Origin: Agromyces soli
Lineage (GTDB): Bacteria > Actinomycetota > Actinomycetes > Actinomycetales > Microbacteriaceae
Reading direction: 5' to 3'
Assembly (NCBI RefSeq): GCF_022811605.1
Contig: NZ_CP094533.1
Coordinates: 2,790,001-2,854,000 of the forward strand
Length of the DNA: 64,000 nucleotides
The position numbers and the translations under genes are program-made. The notes under the pieces were generated by a model that made no database searches, was not told where the DNA came from, and saw nothing but the letters and a program-made list of their open reading frames with translations. This document shows positions 39,802 to 49,961 of the stretch, one piece after another. Within the stretch, counting starts at the first letter, position 1. Every line of letters starts with the position of its first letter.

Positions 39802-40995
39802 ATGAGCGCACTCCGCCTCTTCACGTCCGAATCGGTCACCGAGGGGCACCCGGACAAGATCTGCGACCAGATCTCCGACTCCATCCTCGACGCGCTGCTC
39901 ACCGTCGACCCGAACGCCCGCGTGGCGGTCGAGACGCTCGTCACGACCGGCCTCGTGCACGTGGCGGGCGAGGTCTCCACCTCCGGCTACGTCGAGATCC
40001 CGGCGATCGTGCGCGAGCGGGTGACGTCCATCGGCTACGACTCCTCCGACGTCTGGTTCGACGGCCGCTCCTGCGGCGTCTCGGTCTCGATCGGCGGGCA
40101 GTCGCCCGACATCGCGCAGGGCGTCGACCACGCCTTCGAGGCGCGCGAGCACGCGAGCGACGACGAGCTCGACCGTCAGGGCGCGGGCGACCAGGGCATC
40201 ATGTTCGGCTACGCGGTGCGCGAGACGCCCGAGCTCATGCCCGTGCCGATCTGGCTCGCCCATCGCCTCGCCGAGCGACTCGCCGACGTGCGCAAGGCCG
40301 GCGAGCTCGACTACCTCCGCCCCGACGGCAAGACGCAGGTCACGATCGGCTACGAGGGGCAGACGCCGCGCAGCATCGAGACCGTCGTACTGTCGACGCA
40401 GCACTCGCCCAAGGTCTCCACCGAGCAGCTCCGCGCCGAGGTCGAGGAGCTCGTCATCCGCCCGGTCCTCGATACGGTCGAACTGGCGCGGCCCGAGCTC
40501 CGCGTGCTCATCAACCCGACCGGCCGCTTCGAGATCGGCGGCCCCCAGGGCGACGCCGGGCTCACCGGTCGCAAGATCATCATCGACACCTACGGCGGCG
40601 CGAGCCGGCACGGCGGCGGTGCGTTCAGCGGCAAGGATCCTTCGAAGGTCGACCGCTCGGCCGCCTACGCGATGCGCTGGGTCGCGAAGAACGCCGTGGC
40701 CGCGGGGCTCGCCGACCGGCTCGAGGTGCAGGTCGCCTACGCGATCGGCGCGGCGGCGCCGGTCGGCCTCTACGTCGAGACCTTCGGCACCGCGCACGTG
40801 CCGGAGGAGCGCCTCATCGGGGCCATCCGCGAGGTGTTCGACCTGCGGCCGGCCGCCATCATCCGCGACCTCGATCTGCTGCGGCCGATCTACGCGAAGA
40901 CCGCGACGTACGGCCACTTCGGCCGCGAGCTGCCCGACTTCAGCTGGGAGCGGCTCGATCGCGTCGACGCGCTCCGCTCCGCCGCCGGGCTCTGA
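39802..40995 (+). CDS. metK: S-adenosylmethionine synthetase
   Basis: MetK makes S-adenosylmethionine from methionine and ATP. The 397-residue enzyme has [20 protein letters not shown] near the N terminus, the [12 protein letters not shown] hexapeptide region, [10 protein letters not shown] and [18 protein letters not shown] with the P-loop-like signature, and ends at a typical length. ATG 39802 is preceded by GAAGGAACGACGAGCTGAAC. Only 2 bases separate it from coaBC. No SAM riboswitch is visible. Confidence 0.97.
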   Translation: MSALRLFTSESVTEGHPDKICDQISDSILDALLTVDPNARVAVETLVTTGLVHVAGEVSTSGYVEIPAIVRERVTSIGYDSSDVWFDGRSCGVSVSIGGQSPDIAQGVDHAFEAREHASDDELDRQGAGDQGIMFGYAVRETPELMPVPIWLAHRLAERLADVRKAGELDYLRPDGKTQVTIGYEGQTPRSIETVVLSTQHSPKVSTEQLRAEVEELVIRPVLDTVELARPELRVLINPTGRFEIGGPQGDAGLTGRKIIIDTYGGASRHGGGAFSGKDPSKVDRSAAYAMRWVAKNAVAAGLADRLEVQVAYAIGAAAPVGLYVETFGTAHVPEERLIGAIREVFDLRPAAIIRDLDLLRPIYAKTATYGHFGRELPDFSWERLDRVDALRSAAGL

Positions 40996-40996
40996 G

Positions 40997-42952
40997 ATGG
41001 CGGGCGACCTCGTCGCCAGGGTGCTCGTCGACTCGCCCCTTCCGCAGCTCGACCAGCTCTTCGACTACCGCGTGCCCGAGCGGCTGCGCGACGTCGTCCG
41101 CGCTGGCATGCGGGTGCGCGTGCCGCTCCGCACCGGCGGGCGCATCGCGAACGCCTGGCTCGTCGAGCTCGGCGACCACAGCGAGTTCGCGGGCCGGCTG
41201 AGCGAGCTCGACGACGTCGTGTCCGAGGCGCCGATGCTCACGCCCGAGGTGTGGCGGCTGGCGCGCGCCGCGGCCGACCGCGCCGCCGGCAATGCGAGCG
41301 ACATCCTGCGGCTCGCGATCCCGGGGCGGTACGTGCGCGCCGAACGCGCGTGGCTCGCCGCGGAGCCCGACCCCGGCCCGCTGCCCGTCGATCCGCCGGC
41401 CCCTCCCGGCGGCGCGGAGGGGGTACTCGCGCGCGGGCTCGCCACGGGCGAGCGGATGGCCCTCGCCGCCGACGCCCGCCCCGTCCGGCTGCCCGACGGC
41501 ACCTGGGTCGGCGCCTGGGCGAGCGAGCTCGCGCTGGCGGCGGCGAACGTGCTCGCGACGGACCGGAGCGCCGTCCTGGTGGTGCCCGACTACCGCGACC
41601 AGGAGCAGCTCGAGGCCGCGCTCGGGGCCCTCGTCGACGCGCGGCGCGTGCTGCGCACCGACGCGCGCCAGACCGGTCCCGCGCGCTACCGCGCCTTCCT
41701 CGACGCGACGGGCGAGGCGGCGCGGATCATCGTCGGCAACCGTTCGGCGGTGTACGCCCCGGCAGCCCGGCTCGGCCTCGTCGCCTTCTGGGACGACGGC
41801 GACGGGCTCATGAACGAACCGCTCTCGCCCGGTGTGCACCCCAGGGACGCGGCCCTCATCCGGCAGGAGCAGTCGGGCGCCGCCCTGCTCTTCGCCGGCC
41901 ACACCCGCAGCGTCGAGGTGCAGCGCCTGGTCGAGCTGGGCTGGGTGCACGAGGTGCCGCTGCAGAAACCCGTGCGGCCGCGCATCGTCGTCACCGAACG
42001 GCAGGCGCAGACCGAACCCGGCTCGGCGCGCATTCCCTCCGCCGCCTGGCGCGAGGCGCAGGAGGCGGCCGCCCTCGGCCCGGTGCTCGTGCAGGTCGCC
42101 CGGCCCGGCAACGCGCCCCTGCTCGTGTGCGACCGCTGCCGCGAACCGGCCAAGTGCGCCGCGTGCAGCGGCCCGCTCGCGATCCCGCGCTCGGGCGGCG
42201 CGGCGGTGTGCACGCTCTGCGGCACCGCGGCGAGCGCGTGGCGCTGCCCGGTCTGCGAGGGCACCAAACTGCGCGCGGCCACGGTCGGGGCGAGCCGCAC
42301 GGCCGAGGAGCTCGGGCGGGCGTTCCCGCGCACTCGGGTCATCCTGTCCGACGGCGAACGGCCGATCCTGCGGGTGGGGCCGGAGCCCGCCCTTGTCGTC
42401 GCCACACGAGGGGCGGAGCCCTTCGCCGAGGGCGGCTACCGGGCCGTGCTGCTGCTCGACGGCGAGCGCATGCTGCTCCGCGAGACGCTGCGCGTCGCCG
42501 AGGACTGCCTGCGCTGGTGGTCGAACGCCGCCGCGCTGGCCGCGCCGGGCGCCCCGGTGTTCCTCGTCGGCGTCGCCGGCGAGCTCGCCTCGGCGCTCGC
42601 GACCTGGCGCCAGCCCGAGTGGGCGGCGCACGAGCTCGCTGCGCGGCGCACGCTCCGCTTCCCGCCCGCGATCCGGGTGGCGAGCGTGACGAGTGGACGC
42701 GAGCGGCTCGCGCGGGCGCTGGACGCCGTCACGGAGGCCGTGCCCGGAGTCGACGTGCTCGGGCCGGTGCCGGTCGACGACGGCCTGGAGCGCGCGCTCG
42801 TGCGCTTCGACTACGCGCAGGGCGCCGCGGTCGCCCGCACGCTCGAGGCGGAGATGATCCGCGCGGCGACCGAGCGGCGCAAGCCGGTGGCGGGGCGGCA
42901 GGTGAAGCGGCCGATCCTCCGGGTCCGCTTCGACGACCCGGAGGTGCCCTGA
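40997..42952 (+). CDS. priA: PriA homologue lacking helicase motifs
   Basis: A 651-residue actinobacterial PriA-like protein, related to the primosome helicase that restarts stalled forks. It keeps the PriA N-terminal DNA-binding start (VARVLVDSPLPQLDQLFDY) and both zinc clusters (CDRCREPAKCAACSG and CTLCGTAASAWRCPVC). However, I find no Walker A GxxxxGKT, and the position of the DEAH box reads LVAFWDDGDGLMNE, so ATP-driven unwinding is not expected. This loss is known for mycobacterial PriA entries. ATG 40997 follows the metK stop by one base. Probably a structural or loading factor in restart; the true function is uncertain. Confidence 0.88.
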   Translation: MAGDLVARVLVDSPLPQLDQLFDYRVPERLRDVVRAGMRVRVPLRTGGRIANAWLVELGDHSEFAGRLSELDDVVSEAPMLTPEVWRLARAAADRAAGNASDILRLAIPGRYVRAERAWLAAEPDPGPLPVDPPAPPGGAEGVLARGLATGERMALAADARPVRLPDGTWVGAWASELALAAANVLATDRSAVLVVPDYRDQEQLEAALGALVDARRVLRTDARQTGPARYRAFLDATGEAARIIVGNRSAVYAPAARLGLVAFWDDGDGLMNEPLSPGVHPRDAALIRQEQSGAALLFAGHTRSVEVQRLVELGWVHEVPLQKPVRPRIVVTERQAQTEPGSARIPSAAWREAQEAAALGPVLVQVARPGNAPLLVCDRCREPAKCAACSGPLAIPRSGGAAVCTLCGTAASAWRCPVCEGTKLRAATVGASRTAEELGRAFPRTRVILSDGERPILRVGPEPALVVATRGAEPFAEGGYRAVLLLDGERMLLRETLRVAEDCLRWWSNAAALAAPGAPVFLVGVAGELASALATWRQPEWAAHELAARRTLRFPPAIRVASVTSGRERLARALDAVTEAVPGVDVLGPVPVDDGLERALVRFDYAQGAAVARTLEAEMIRAATERRKPVAGRQVKRPILRVRFDDPEVP

Positions 42953-43001
42953 GCCGGTCCCGCCTGCGAGCGGCGCCGCCCGCATCCGGGAGAATGGCCG
43001 G

Positions 43002-43946
43002 GTGACCTCTCTGCGCCTCGTCTTCGCCGGCACCCCGGCCGTCGCCGTCCCGAGCCTCCGACTGCTCGCCGCCTCCCGGCACGAGATCGTCGGCGTCGTC
43101 ACGCGCCCGGATGCGCCGCTCGGGCGGAAACGCGTGCTCACGCCGTCGCCCGTCGCCGCCGCCGCAGCGGACCTCGGCGTGCCGACGATCAAGGCGGCGC
43201 GCCTGGATGCCGAGGCGAGCGACGCGATCGCCGCGCTCGAGCCCGATCTCGGCGTGATCGTCGCCTACGGCGGCCTCGTCCGCGAGCCGCTGCTGAGCGC
43301 ACCGCGGCTCGGCTGGATCAACCTGCACTTCTCGCTACTCCCGGCGTGGCGCGGCGCGGCGCCCGTGCAGCACTCGATCATCGCGGGCGATGCCGAGCAC
43401 GGTGCGGCGGTGTTCCAGCTCGTCCCGGAGCTCGACGCGGGCGCGGTGTTCGCGGAGCACCGCCGGCCCGCCGATCGGCGCGCGACGGCGGGGGAGACGC
43501 TCGACCGGCTCGCCGTCGAGGGGGCAGAGCTGCTCGCGGGCGTCGTCGATGCGCTGGCCGACGGCACCGCGGTGGCCCGGCCGCAGCGCGGCGAGCCGAG
43601 CTTCGCCCCGAAGCTCAGCCTCGACGACGGCCGGCTGGGGTGGACGCAGCCCGCGGCGCGGGTGCTCGACCGGTACCGCGGCGTCACGCCGGAGCCGGGG
43701 GCGTGGGCGCTCCTCGACGGCGCACGGGTCAAGGTGCTCGAGGCGCGCCTCGCCGAGCAGGACGGGGCGCCGGGCGCGCCCGGGCCGCTCGCCCCCGGTC
43801 AGCTGGCGCCGGAGCGCCGACGGCTCCTCGTCGGCACCGCGGATGCGCCGATCGAGCTCGTCCGCGTCCAGCCGGCCGGTCGCGGCGCGATGTCCGCGGC
43901 GGACTGGGGTCGGGGGCTTCCGCCGGGCGCGCGCTTCGAGCGCTGA
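43002..43946 (+). CDS. fmt: Methionyl-tRNA formyltransferase
   Basis: Fmt formylates initiator Met-tRNA using 10-formyltetrahydrofolate. The 314-residue protein starts LRLVFAGTPAVAVPSLRLL, has the folate-binding core INLHFSLLPAWRGAAPVQHSI (catalytic Asn, His and a later Asp in PELDAGAVF) and the C-terminal OB-like tRNA-binding domain. GTG 43002 lies 6 bases after GAGAAT, an imperfect -10, and 9 bases after GGGAG, so both initiation modes are possible. Confidence 0.95.
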   Translation: MTSLRLVFAGTPAVAVPSLRLLAASRHEIVGVVTRPDAPLGRKRVLTPSPVAAAAADLGVPTIKAARLDAEASDAIAALEPDLGVIVAYGGLVREPLLSAPRLGWINLHFSLLPAWRGAAPVQHSIIAGDAEHGAAVFQLVPELDAGAVFAEHRRPADRRATAGETLDRLAVEGAELLAGVVDALADGTAVARPQRGEPSFAPKLSLDDGRLGWTQPAARVLDRYRGVTPEPGAWALLDGARVKVLEARLAEQDGAPGAPGPLAPGQLAPERRRLLVGTADAPIELVRVQPAGRGAMSAADWGRGLPPGARFER

Positions 43947-43990
43947 TCGACGGCGGCCGCCCACCGTCGCTCGGCGTCCGCCGGGGCCCG

Positions 43991-43996
43991 TACAGT
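43991..43996 (+). promoter_or_regulatory. -10 box TACAGT for a leaderless rsmB mRNA
   Basis: TACAGT stands 6 bases (TGACGG) before the rsmB GTG. No Shine-Dalgarno sequence is available. Confidence 0.45.
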
Positions 43997-44002
43997 TGAC
44001 GG

Positions 44003-45430
44003 GTGGTCAGGAAGCAGGAGCGCAGCGGTGGACGCGAGCAGGGGACGGCGCCCCGTCAGGTGCGGGTGTCGCCCGCGCGGATCGTCGCGTACGAGGTGCT
44101 CGAGGCGGTGCGCGACGATGAGGCGTACGCCAACCTCCTCCTCCCGAAGCGGATCGAGCGCTCGAAGCTGAGTCCGGCCGACGCCGCCCTCGCGACGGAG
44201 CTCACCTACGGCACCCTGCGGATACAGGGCTACTACGACCGCATCATCGAACTCGTCTCCGAGCGCGAGCGCACGGCCATCGACCCCGTCGTGCTCGACA
44301 TCCTCCGCCTCGGCGCCCACCAGCTGCTCGCCACCCGGGTGCCCGTGCACGCCGCCGTGAACGAGCAGGTCGTGCTCGCGAAGCGGCTCGCCCCCGCAGC
44401 CAGCGGTTTCGTGAACGGCGTACTGCGCACCATCTCCCGCTCGACGCCGGAGGAGTGGCGCGGCTGGGTCGCCGACGAGACGACGGGCGGCGAGCTCGAA
44501 CGGATGGCAGTGCTCGAGAGTCATCCCGAGTGGATCGTGCGGGCTTTCGCGCAGGCGCTCGAACGCGAGGGCCGCGCCGAGGAGCTGGAGTCGCTCCTGG
44601 TCGCCGACAACGCCGCGCCGCGGGTCAATCTCGTCGCGCTGCCCGGGCTCGGTGACGAGCCCGTGGAAGAGCTCGGCGCGCCGAACCGCTTCTCGCCGAT
44701 CGGCTTCACGGCCGCGGCGCCGTTCGAGCTCATCGCCGCCCACGAGGGCCGGATCCGGGTGCAGGACGAGGGGTCGCAACTCGCGGCGCTCGCCCTGAGC
44801 CGGGCGCGCCCGGTCGAGCCGGGGGAGCGCTGGCTCGACCTCTGCGCGGGTCCCGGCGGCAAGACCGCCGTGCTGGCCGCAGAAGCCCTCGCGACCGACG
44901 CGGTGCTCGTCGCGAACGAGCTCGGCGAGGCCCGCGCGGAACTCGTGCGCAAGGCCGTCGCCGGAGTGCCGCTCGACGTGCCCGTGCGGGTCGGCGACGG
45001 CCGATCGGTGGCGGCCGCCGAGCTGGACTCGCCCGCCGGCTTCGACCGGATCCTGCTCGATGCGCCGTGCACCGGGCTCGGCGCGCTCCGTCGCCGCCCC
45101 GAGGCGCGCTGGCGCAAGCAGCCGGGCGACGTCGCCGAGCTCACCGCCCTGCAGGGGGAGCTCTTCGACCACGCGGTGGAACTGCTCGCGCCGGGAGGGC
45201 TGCTCGCCTACGTGACATGCTCGCCGCACACGAGCGAGACCCACGGCACGCTCGCCGCCGCCATGCGCCGGTGGGACGGCGTCGTCGAGCCGGTGGACAC
45301 CCGGTCCGTCGTCGACTCCGTGGCGCGGGACGAGCTCGACCTCGCCGGGGCGCCCGAGACCGTGCAGCTCTGGCCGCACCGTCACGGCACGGACGCGATG
45401 TTCATCGCCCTCGTGCGCCGCGTCGCCTGA
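44003..45430 (+). CDS. rsmB: 16S rRNA (cytosine(967)-C(5))-methyltransferase RsmB-like protein
   Basis: A 475-residue RsmB/Fmu-type rRNA m5C methyltransferase. Residues about 22-160 form a NusB-like RNA-binding domain (SPARIVAYEVLEAVRDDEAYANLLLP, quoted only in part here; later LGAHQLLATRVPVHAAVNE). The C-terminal half is the SAM-dependent domain with VQDEGSQLAALAL, WLDLCAGPGGKTAVLA, the DAPCTGLGALRRRPE motif IV and TCSPHTSETHG motif VI, which supply the two catalytic cysteines. Placement after fmt is the classic arrangement. The GTG start has an upstream TACAGT box. Confidence 0.93.
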   Translation: MVRKQERSGGREQGTAPRQVRVSPARIVAYEVLEAVRDDEAYANLLLPKRIERSKLSPADAALATELTYGTLRIQGYYDRIIELVSERERTAIDPVVLDILRLGAHQLLATRVPVHAAVNEQVVLAKRLAPAASGFVNGVLRTISRSTPEEWRGWVADETTGGELERMAVLESHPEWIVRAFAQALEREGRAEELESLLVADNAAPRVNLVALPGLGDEPVEELGAPNRFSPIGFTAAAPFELIAAHEGRIRVQDEGSQLAALALSRARPVEPGERWLDLCAGPGGKTAVLAAEALATDAVLVANELGEARAELVRKAVAGVPLDVPVRVGDGRSVAAAELDSPAGFDRILLDAPCTGLGALRRRPEARWRKQPGDVAELTALQGELFDHAVELLAPGGLLAYVTCSPHTSETHGTLAAAMRRWDGVVEPVDTRSVVDSVARDELDLAGAPETVQLWPHRHGTDAMFIALVRRVA

Positions 45431-45447
45431 GCCGGGTCGTCGCTCGC

Positions 45448-45453
45448 TAGGCT
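45448..45453 (+). promoter_or_regulatory. -10 box TAGGCT for a leaderless rpe mRNA
   Basis: TAGGCT stands 7 bases before the rpe ATG, with no purine-rich ribosome binding site between. Confidence 0.5.
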
Positions 45454-45460
45454 TCGAGCC

Positions 45461-46129
45461 ATGACGACGCGCATCAACCCGAGCATCCTGGCCGCCGACT
45501 TCGCGAACTTCGAGCGTGAGCTCGGACGCATCGCGACGGCCGATCTCGTGCACGTCGACATCATGGACAACCATTTCGTGCCGAACCTCACCTTCGGGCT
45601 GCCGATGGTGGAGCGGCTGCAGCAGGTCAGCCCGATCCCGCTCGACGTGCACCTGATGATCGACGACCCGGATCGCTGGGCCCCGGGCTACGCCGAGGCG
45701 GGCGCGGCGAGCGTCACCTTCCACGCCGAGGCCGTCGCCGATCCGGTGGGGCTCGCCCGCCGCCTCCGCGAGATCGGCGCCCGCGCCGGCATCGCGCTGA
45801 AGCCCGGCACCGCGGCGGAGCCCTACCTCGAGCTGCTGCCCGAGTTCGACCAGGTGCTCGTGATGACGGTGGAACCGGGCTTCGGCGGGCAGTCGTTCAT
45901 GCCCGAGACGATGCCGAAGCTGCGCCGCGTCGCCGACGCCGTGCGCGCCGCGGGCCTCGACGTGTGGCTCCAGGTCGACGGCGGCGTCACGGTCGACACG
46001 ATCGGCATCGCGGCCGAGGCCGGCGCGGACACCTTCGTCGCGGGCTCCGCGGTGTTCCGCGGGGTTCCCGAGGAGCAGATCGCGGCGCTGCGGGCGGCGG
46101 CGTCGTCGCACGGTCACGCGCACCGGTAG
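45461..46129 (+). CDS. rpe: Ribulose-phosphate 3-epimerase
   Basis: Rpe interconverts ribulose 5-phosphate and xylulose 5-phosphate in the pentose phosphate pathway. The 222-residue TIM barrel has INPSILAADFANFERE, VHVDIMDNHFVPNLTFG with metal ligands, DVHLMIDDPDRW, VMTVEPGFGGQSFMPE and WLQVDGGVTVDT; a final phosphate-binding segment is AGSAVFRG. Its TAG stop overlaps the TAGCCT box before hisE. Confidence 0.96.
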   Translation: MTTRINPSILAADFANFERELGRIATADLVHVDIMDNHFVPNLTFGLPMVERLQQVSPIPLDVHLMIDDPDRWAPGYAEAGAASVTFHAEAVADPVGLARRLREIGARAGIALKPGTAAEPYLELLPEFDQVLVMTVEPGFGGQSFMPETMPKLRRVADAVRAAGLDVWLQVDGGVTVDTIGIAAEAGADTFVAGSAVFRGVPEEQIAALRAAASSHGHAHR

Positions 46130-46132
46130 CCT
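46127..46132 (+). promoter_or_regulatory. -10 box TAGCCT before hisE
   Basis: TAGCCT begins with the rpe stop codon and is 6 bases from the hisE GTG. The gap AGGAGG could also be a Shine-Dalgarno sequence but touches the start codon. Confidence 0.4.
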
Positions 46133-46138
46133 AGGAGG

Positions 46139-46402
46139 GTGAAGACCTTCGACGACCTCTTCGTCGAGCTCAGCGACAAGGCCAGGACCCGCCCCGAGGG
46201 GTCCGGCACCGTGCGCGAGCTCGACGCCGGCGTGCACGCCATCGGCAAGAAGATCGTTGAGGAGGCGGCCGAGGTCTGGATGGCTGCCGAGTACCAGAGC
46301 GATGAGGAGACGGCCGAGGAGATCTCGCAGCTGCTCTACCATCTCCAGGTGCTCATGCTGGCCAAGGGCCTCGCGCCGGCCGACGTGTACCGACATCTGT
46401 GA
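46139..46402 (+). CDS. hisE: Phosphoribosyl-ATP pyrophosphatase HisE
   Basis: HisE removes pyrophosphate from phosphoribosyl-ATP, step two of histidine synthesis. The 87-residue protein is a stand-alone HisE with the MazG-like four-helix signature [15 protein letters not shown] and [11 protein letters not shown], where the Glu cluster binds magnesium. It ends DVYRHL. The GTG at 46139 fits the family start [10 protein letters not shown]. HisI is a separate gene further downstream. Confidence 0.94.
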   Translation: MKTFDDLFVELSDKARTRPEGSGTVRELDAGVHAIGKKIVEEAAEVWMAAEYQSDEETAEEISQLLYHLQVLMLAKGLAPADVYRHL

Positions 46403-46446
46403 TCGCGCGCATGCCCGATCCGAACCGTCGACACGAAAGTCAGTAC

Positions 46447-47286
46447 ATGCTCCGCATCGCCGTGCCCAACAAGGGCTCGCTCTCCGACACCGCCGCCCAG
46501 ATGCTCTGGGAGGCCGGGTACACCGGTCGCCGCGACCCCCGCGACCTGCACACCGCCGACCCGCGCAACGGCGTCGAGTTCTTCTACCTCCGTCCCCGTG
46601 ACATCGCGACGTACGTCGGCTCCGGCGCCCTCGACGTCGGCATCACCGGCCGCGACCTGCTGCTCGACTCGGGGTCCGAGGCCGCCGAGATCGCCTCGCT
46701 CGGCTTCGGCGACTCGACCTTCCGCTTCGCAGCGCCGGCCGGCGGCTTCTCGACGCTCGAGGACCTCGAGGGGGTGCGGGTCGCCACGAGCTACCCGGGT
46801 CTCGTCGGCGACTTCCTCGCCCGTCACGGCGTCACCGCCAAGCTCGTGAAGCTCGACGGCGCCGTGGAGTCCGCCGTGCGCCTGGGCGTCGCGGACGCGG
46901 TCGCCGACGTCGTGTCCACCGGCTCCACCCTGCGCAAGGCCGGCCTCGAGATCTTCGGGCCCGTCATCCTGCAGTCCGAGGCCGTGCTGATCGGCTCGGG
47001 CATCGACAAGCCCGGCACCGGCACGCTCGTGCGCCGCCTGCAGGGCGTGCTCGTCGCCCGGCAGTACGTGCTGCTCGACTACGACGTCCCCGTCGCGCAC
47101 CTCGAGCAGGCCACCGCGGCCGCCCCGGGCTTCGAGTCGCCCACGGTCTCGCCGCTGCACGACCCCGACTGGGTGGCCGTCCGGGTGATGATCCCGCGCA
47201 CCGACATGAACCACGTCATGGATGCGCTGTACGAGATCGGCGCCCGCGCCATCCTCGTCTCGGCGATCCACGCGGCTCGGTTGTGA
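46447..47286 (+). CDS. hisG: ATP phosphoribosyltransferase HisG (long form)
   Basis: HisG condenses ATP and PRPP, the first and feedback-inhibited step of histidine synthesis. The 279-residue protein is the long, homohexameric form with a C-terminal ACT-like regulatory domain (from about residue 205). Motifs: [26 protein letters not shown] and the PRPP loop [18 protein letters not shown] 46447 is chosen over a GTG at 46399 because LRIAVPNKG is the conserved beginning; GAAAG is a weak Shine-Dalgarno. hisZ is not needed for this form. Confidence 0.95.
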   Translation: MLRIAVPNKGSLSDTAAQMLWEAGYTGRRDPRDLHTADPRNGVEFFYLRPRDIATYVGSGALDVGITGRDLLLDSGSEAAEIASLGFGDSTFRFAAPAGGFSTLEDLEGVRVATSYPGLVGDFLARHGVTAKLVKLDGAVESAVRLGVADAVADVVSTGSTLRKAGLEIFGPVILQSEAVLIGSGIDKPGTGTLVRRLQGVLVARQYVLLDYDVPVAHLEQATAAAPGFESPTVSPLHDPDWVAVRVMIPRTDMNHVMDALYEIGARAILVSAIHAARL

Positions 47287-47296
47287 GGGCGGCGCG

Positions 47297-48058
47297 ATGA
47301 GCCTCGCCGTCCGGGTCATCCCGTGCCTCGACGTGGCCGCCGGCCGCGTCGTGAAGGGCGTCAACTTCCAGAACCTGCGCGACGCGGGCGATCCGGTGGA
47401 GCTCGCCGCGCGCTACGCGGAGCAGGGCGCCGACGAGCTCACCTTCCTCGATGTGACCGCGACGGTCGACGACCGCTCGACGACGTACGACATGGTGCAG
47501 CAGGTCGCCGAGCAGGTCTTCATCCCGCTCACCGTCGGCGGCGGCGTGCGTTCCGCCGAGGACGTGGCGCGCCTGCTCGGCCACGGCGCCGACAAGATCG
47601 GCGTGAACAGCGCCGCGATCGCCCGGCCCGAGCTCGTCGCCGAGATCGCGGACCGCTTCGGCGCGCAGGTCGTTGTGCTGTCGCTCGACGTGAAGCGCTC
47701 GGGGCGCACGCCCTCCGGCTTCGTCGTCACCACGCACGGCGGCCGCACCGAGACCGAGCTCGACGCCCTCGACTGGGCTCGCCGGGCGATCGAGCTCGGT
47801 GCGGGGGAGCTGCTCGTGAACTCGATCGACGCCGACGGCACCAAGGCCGGCTTCGACCTCGAACTCACGACCCTCATGCACGAGCTGTCGAGCGTGCCGG
47901 TGATCGCGTCGGGCGGGGCCGGGCGGGTCTCCGACTTCGCGCCGGCGATCGCCGCCGGCGCCGACGCGGTGCTCGCGGCCTCGGTGTTCCACAACGGCGA
48001 GATCACGATCGGCGAGGTGAAGGCGGCGCTGGCCGCCGACGGGAGGACCGTGCGATGA
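47297..48058 (+). CDS. hisF: Imidazole glycerol phosphate synthase cyclase subunit HisF
   Basis: HisF uses ammonia from HisH to make imidazole glycerol phosphate and AICAR. The 253-residue TIM barrel has [17 protein letters not shown] with the catalytic Asp, [23 protein letters not shown] and [16 protein letters not shown] 47297 follows AGGGCGGCGCG, 10 bases after hisG. It overlaps hisI (ATGA). hisA, hisB, hisC, hisD and hisH are elsewhere. Confidence 0.96.
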   Translation: MSLAVRVIPCLDVAAGRVVKGVNFQNLRDAGDPVELAARYAEQGADELTFLDVTATVDDRSTTYDMVQQVAEQVFIPLTVGGGVRSAEDVARLLGHGADKIGVNSAAIARPELVAEIADRFGAQVVVLSLDVKRSGRTPSGFVVTTHGGRTETELDALDWARRAIELGAGELLVNSIDADGTKAGFDLELTTLMHELSSVPVIASGGAGRVSDFAPAIAAGADAVLAASVFHNGEITIGEVKAALAADGRTVR

Positions 48059-48435
48059 CGCACACCACGGAGGCCGCGATCGAGCGGGCCGCGTTCAATG
48101 CCGACGGGCTGCTGCCCGCGATCATCCAGCAGTGGGACACCGGCGAGGTGCTCATGCTCGGCTGGATGGATCGCGAGGCCCTGCGTCGCACGCTCAGCGA
48201 GGGCCGAGTCACCTTCTGGTCCCGCTCGCGTCAGGAGTACTGGCGCAAGGGCGACACCTCGGGCCATGCGCAGTACGTGAAGTCCGCCGCGCTCGACTGC
48301 GACGCGGACACCCTGCTCGTGCGCGTCGAGCAGATCGGCGCCGCGTGCCACACCGGAACGCGGACCTGCTTCGACGGCGACCCCGTGCCGGTGGTCGTGG
48401 GCGACGCGCCGGATGCCTCGGGAGGCGACGCATGA
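48055..48435 (+). CDS. hisI: Phosphoribosyl-AMP cyclohydrolase HisI
   Basis: HisI opens the purine ring of phosphoribosyl-AMP, step three of histidine synthesis. The 126-residue zinc enzyme has [41 protein letters not shown] and the zinc motif [13 protein letters not shown] overlaps at both ends (with hisF and trpE) tie the end of the histidine cluster to the tryptophan cluster without any attenuator between them. Confidence 0.95.
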   Translation: MTHTTEAAIERAAFNADGLLPAIIQQWDTGEVLMLGWMDREALRRTLSEGRVTFWSRSRQEYWRKGDTSGHAQYVKSAALDCDADTLLVRVEQIGAACHTGTRTCFDGDPVPVVVGDAPDASGGDA

Positions 48436-49961
48436 CGAGCACCGCGACGACCACGTTCGAGGGCTTCCAGAACCTCCTCGGCGGGCGCCGCGTGGTGCCC
48501 GTGGTGCGGGAGCTCTTCGCCGACGGCGAGACCCCGGTCGGCATCTACCGCAAGCTCGCGGAGGGGCGGCCCGGCAGCTTCCTGCTCGAATCCGCCGAAC
48601 AGGGCGGCATCTGGTCGCGCTACTCCTTCGTCGGCGTCGCCTCGCACGGCGTGCTGACCGAGCGCGACGGGAAGGTCGAATGGCTCGACCACGGGCTGCC
48701 CAGGGAGCGCGCGCTCGGCGACGCGACGGAGCTCGCGCCGTTGGCCGCCCTCGAGGCGCTGTACGAGCGTTGGGCCACGGAGGACGTGCCCGGCGCCCCG
48801 CCGCTCACCGGCGGACTCGTCGGCTTCATCGGCTGGGAGGCGATCCGTCAGATCGAGCGGCTGCCGAACCAGCCGCCCGCGGACTTCGAGGTGCCGTCGC
48901 AGGCGTTCGCCTTCGTCTCCGAGCTCGTGGTCATCGACCACCGCACGGGCACCGTGCAGCTCATCGCCTCGGCGCTGAACGACGGCGTCGACGACGCCGA
49001 GACGCTCTGGCTGGATGCGCAGGCGCGGCTCGACCGCATGCAGGGCGGCTTGGCGCAGCCGGCCGAGGCGCGACTGGCGCAGGTCGACCTCGGCCTCGCC
49101 GCGGCGCCCCGGCACCGCACCGATCGCGAGGACTTCCTCGCCGCCGTCGACCGCTCGAAGGCGTACATCCGAGACGGCGACGTGTTCCAGGTCGTGATCT
49201 CGCAGCGCTTCGAGCAGGAGGTCACCGCCGACCCGGTCGACGTGTACCGGGTGCTGCGGAGCCTCAACCCGAGCCCGTACATGTACCTGCTCCACCTCGA
49301 GGACACCGCGGGGGAGCCGTACTGGATCGTCGGCTCCTCGCCCGAGGCGCTCGTGAAGGTCGAGGACGGCCGCGTCTACACGCATCCGATCGCCGGGTCC
49401 CGTCCGCGGGGCGCGACGCCGGAGGAGGACGCCACGCTCGAGGCCGAGCTCGAGGCGGACCCGAAGGAGCGCGCCGAGCACCTGATGCTCGTCGACCTCG
49501 CCCGCAACGACCTCGCGAAGGTGTGCGTGGCGGGTTCCGTCGAGGTCACCGAGTTCATGCGCATCGAGCGCTTCAGCCACATCATGCACATCGTGTCCTC
49601 GGTCGAGGGCGACCTCGCACGGGGGCGGAACGCCGTCGACGTGTTCCGGGCGACCTTCCCGGCCGGCACGCTCTCGGGCGCGCCGAAGCCGCGAGCGCTC
49701 GAGATCATCGACGAGCTCGAACCCGCCCAGCGCGGCGTCTACGGCGGCGTGGTCGGGTACTTCGGCTTCGGCGGCGACGCCGACCTCGCGATCGCGATCC
49801 GCACCGCGCTCATCCAGGGCGGCGTCGCGCGGGTGCAGGCCGGCGGCGGCCTCGTCGCCGACTCGGTCCCCGAGGCCGAGTTCCAGGAGTCCGTGAACAA
49901 GGCCGCGGCGCCGCTCAAGGCGGTCGCGGTGGCGAACGCGATGCAGCGGGTGGGCGCATGA
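48432..49961 (+). CDS. trpE: Anthranilate synthase component I TrpE
   Basis: TrpE makes anthranilate from chorismate and ammonia. The 509-residue protein has the N-terminal Trp-binding domain with [18 protein letters not shown], where LLES is the feedback-inhibition motif, and the chorismate-binding domain with [58 protein letters not shown] and [17 protein letters not shown]. The start ATG overlaps the hisI stop. trpG and trpD are not in this cluster. No leader peptide with Trp codons precedes it. Confidence 0.96.
   Translation: MTSTATTTFEGFQNLLGGRRVVPVVRELFADGETPVGIYRKLAEGRPGSFLLESAEQGGIWSRYSFVGVASHGVLTERDGKVEWLDHGLPRERALGDATELAPLAALEALYERWATEDVPGAPPLTGGLVGFIGWEAIRQIERLPNQPPADFEVPSQAFAFVSELVVIDHRTGTVQLIASALNDGVDDAETLWLDAQARLDRMQGGLAQPAEARLAQVDLGLAAAPRHRTDREDFLAAVDRSKAYIRDGDVFQVVISQRFEQEVTADPVDVYRVLRSLNPSPYMYLLHLEDTAGEPYWIVGSSPEALVKVEDGRVYTHPIAGSRPRGATPEEDATLEAELEADPKERAEHLMLVDLARNDLAKVCVAGSVEVTEFMRIERFSHIMHIVSSVEGDLARGRNAVDVFRATFPAGTLSGAPKPRALEIIDELEPAQRGVYGGVVGYFGFGGDADLAIAIRTALIQGGVARVQAGGGLVADSVPEAEFQESVNKAAAPLKAVAVANAMQRVGA

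Noticed and set aside
46399..46446. GTG 46399 as the hisG start, coupled to hisE.
   Set aside because: The extra 16 residues precede the conserved [10 protein letters not shown] beginning; the ATG at 46447 is preferred.
48300..48450. A Trp attenuator before trpE.
   Set aside because: trpE starts inside the hisI stop codon, and no leader peptide with Trp codons or terminator stem is present.
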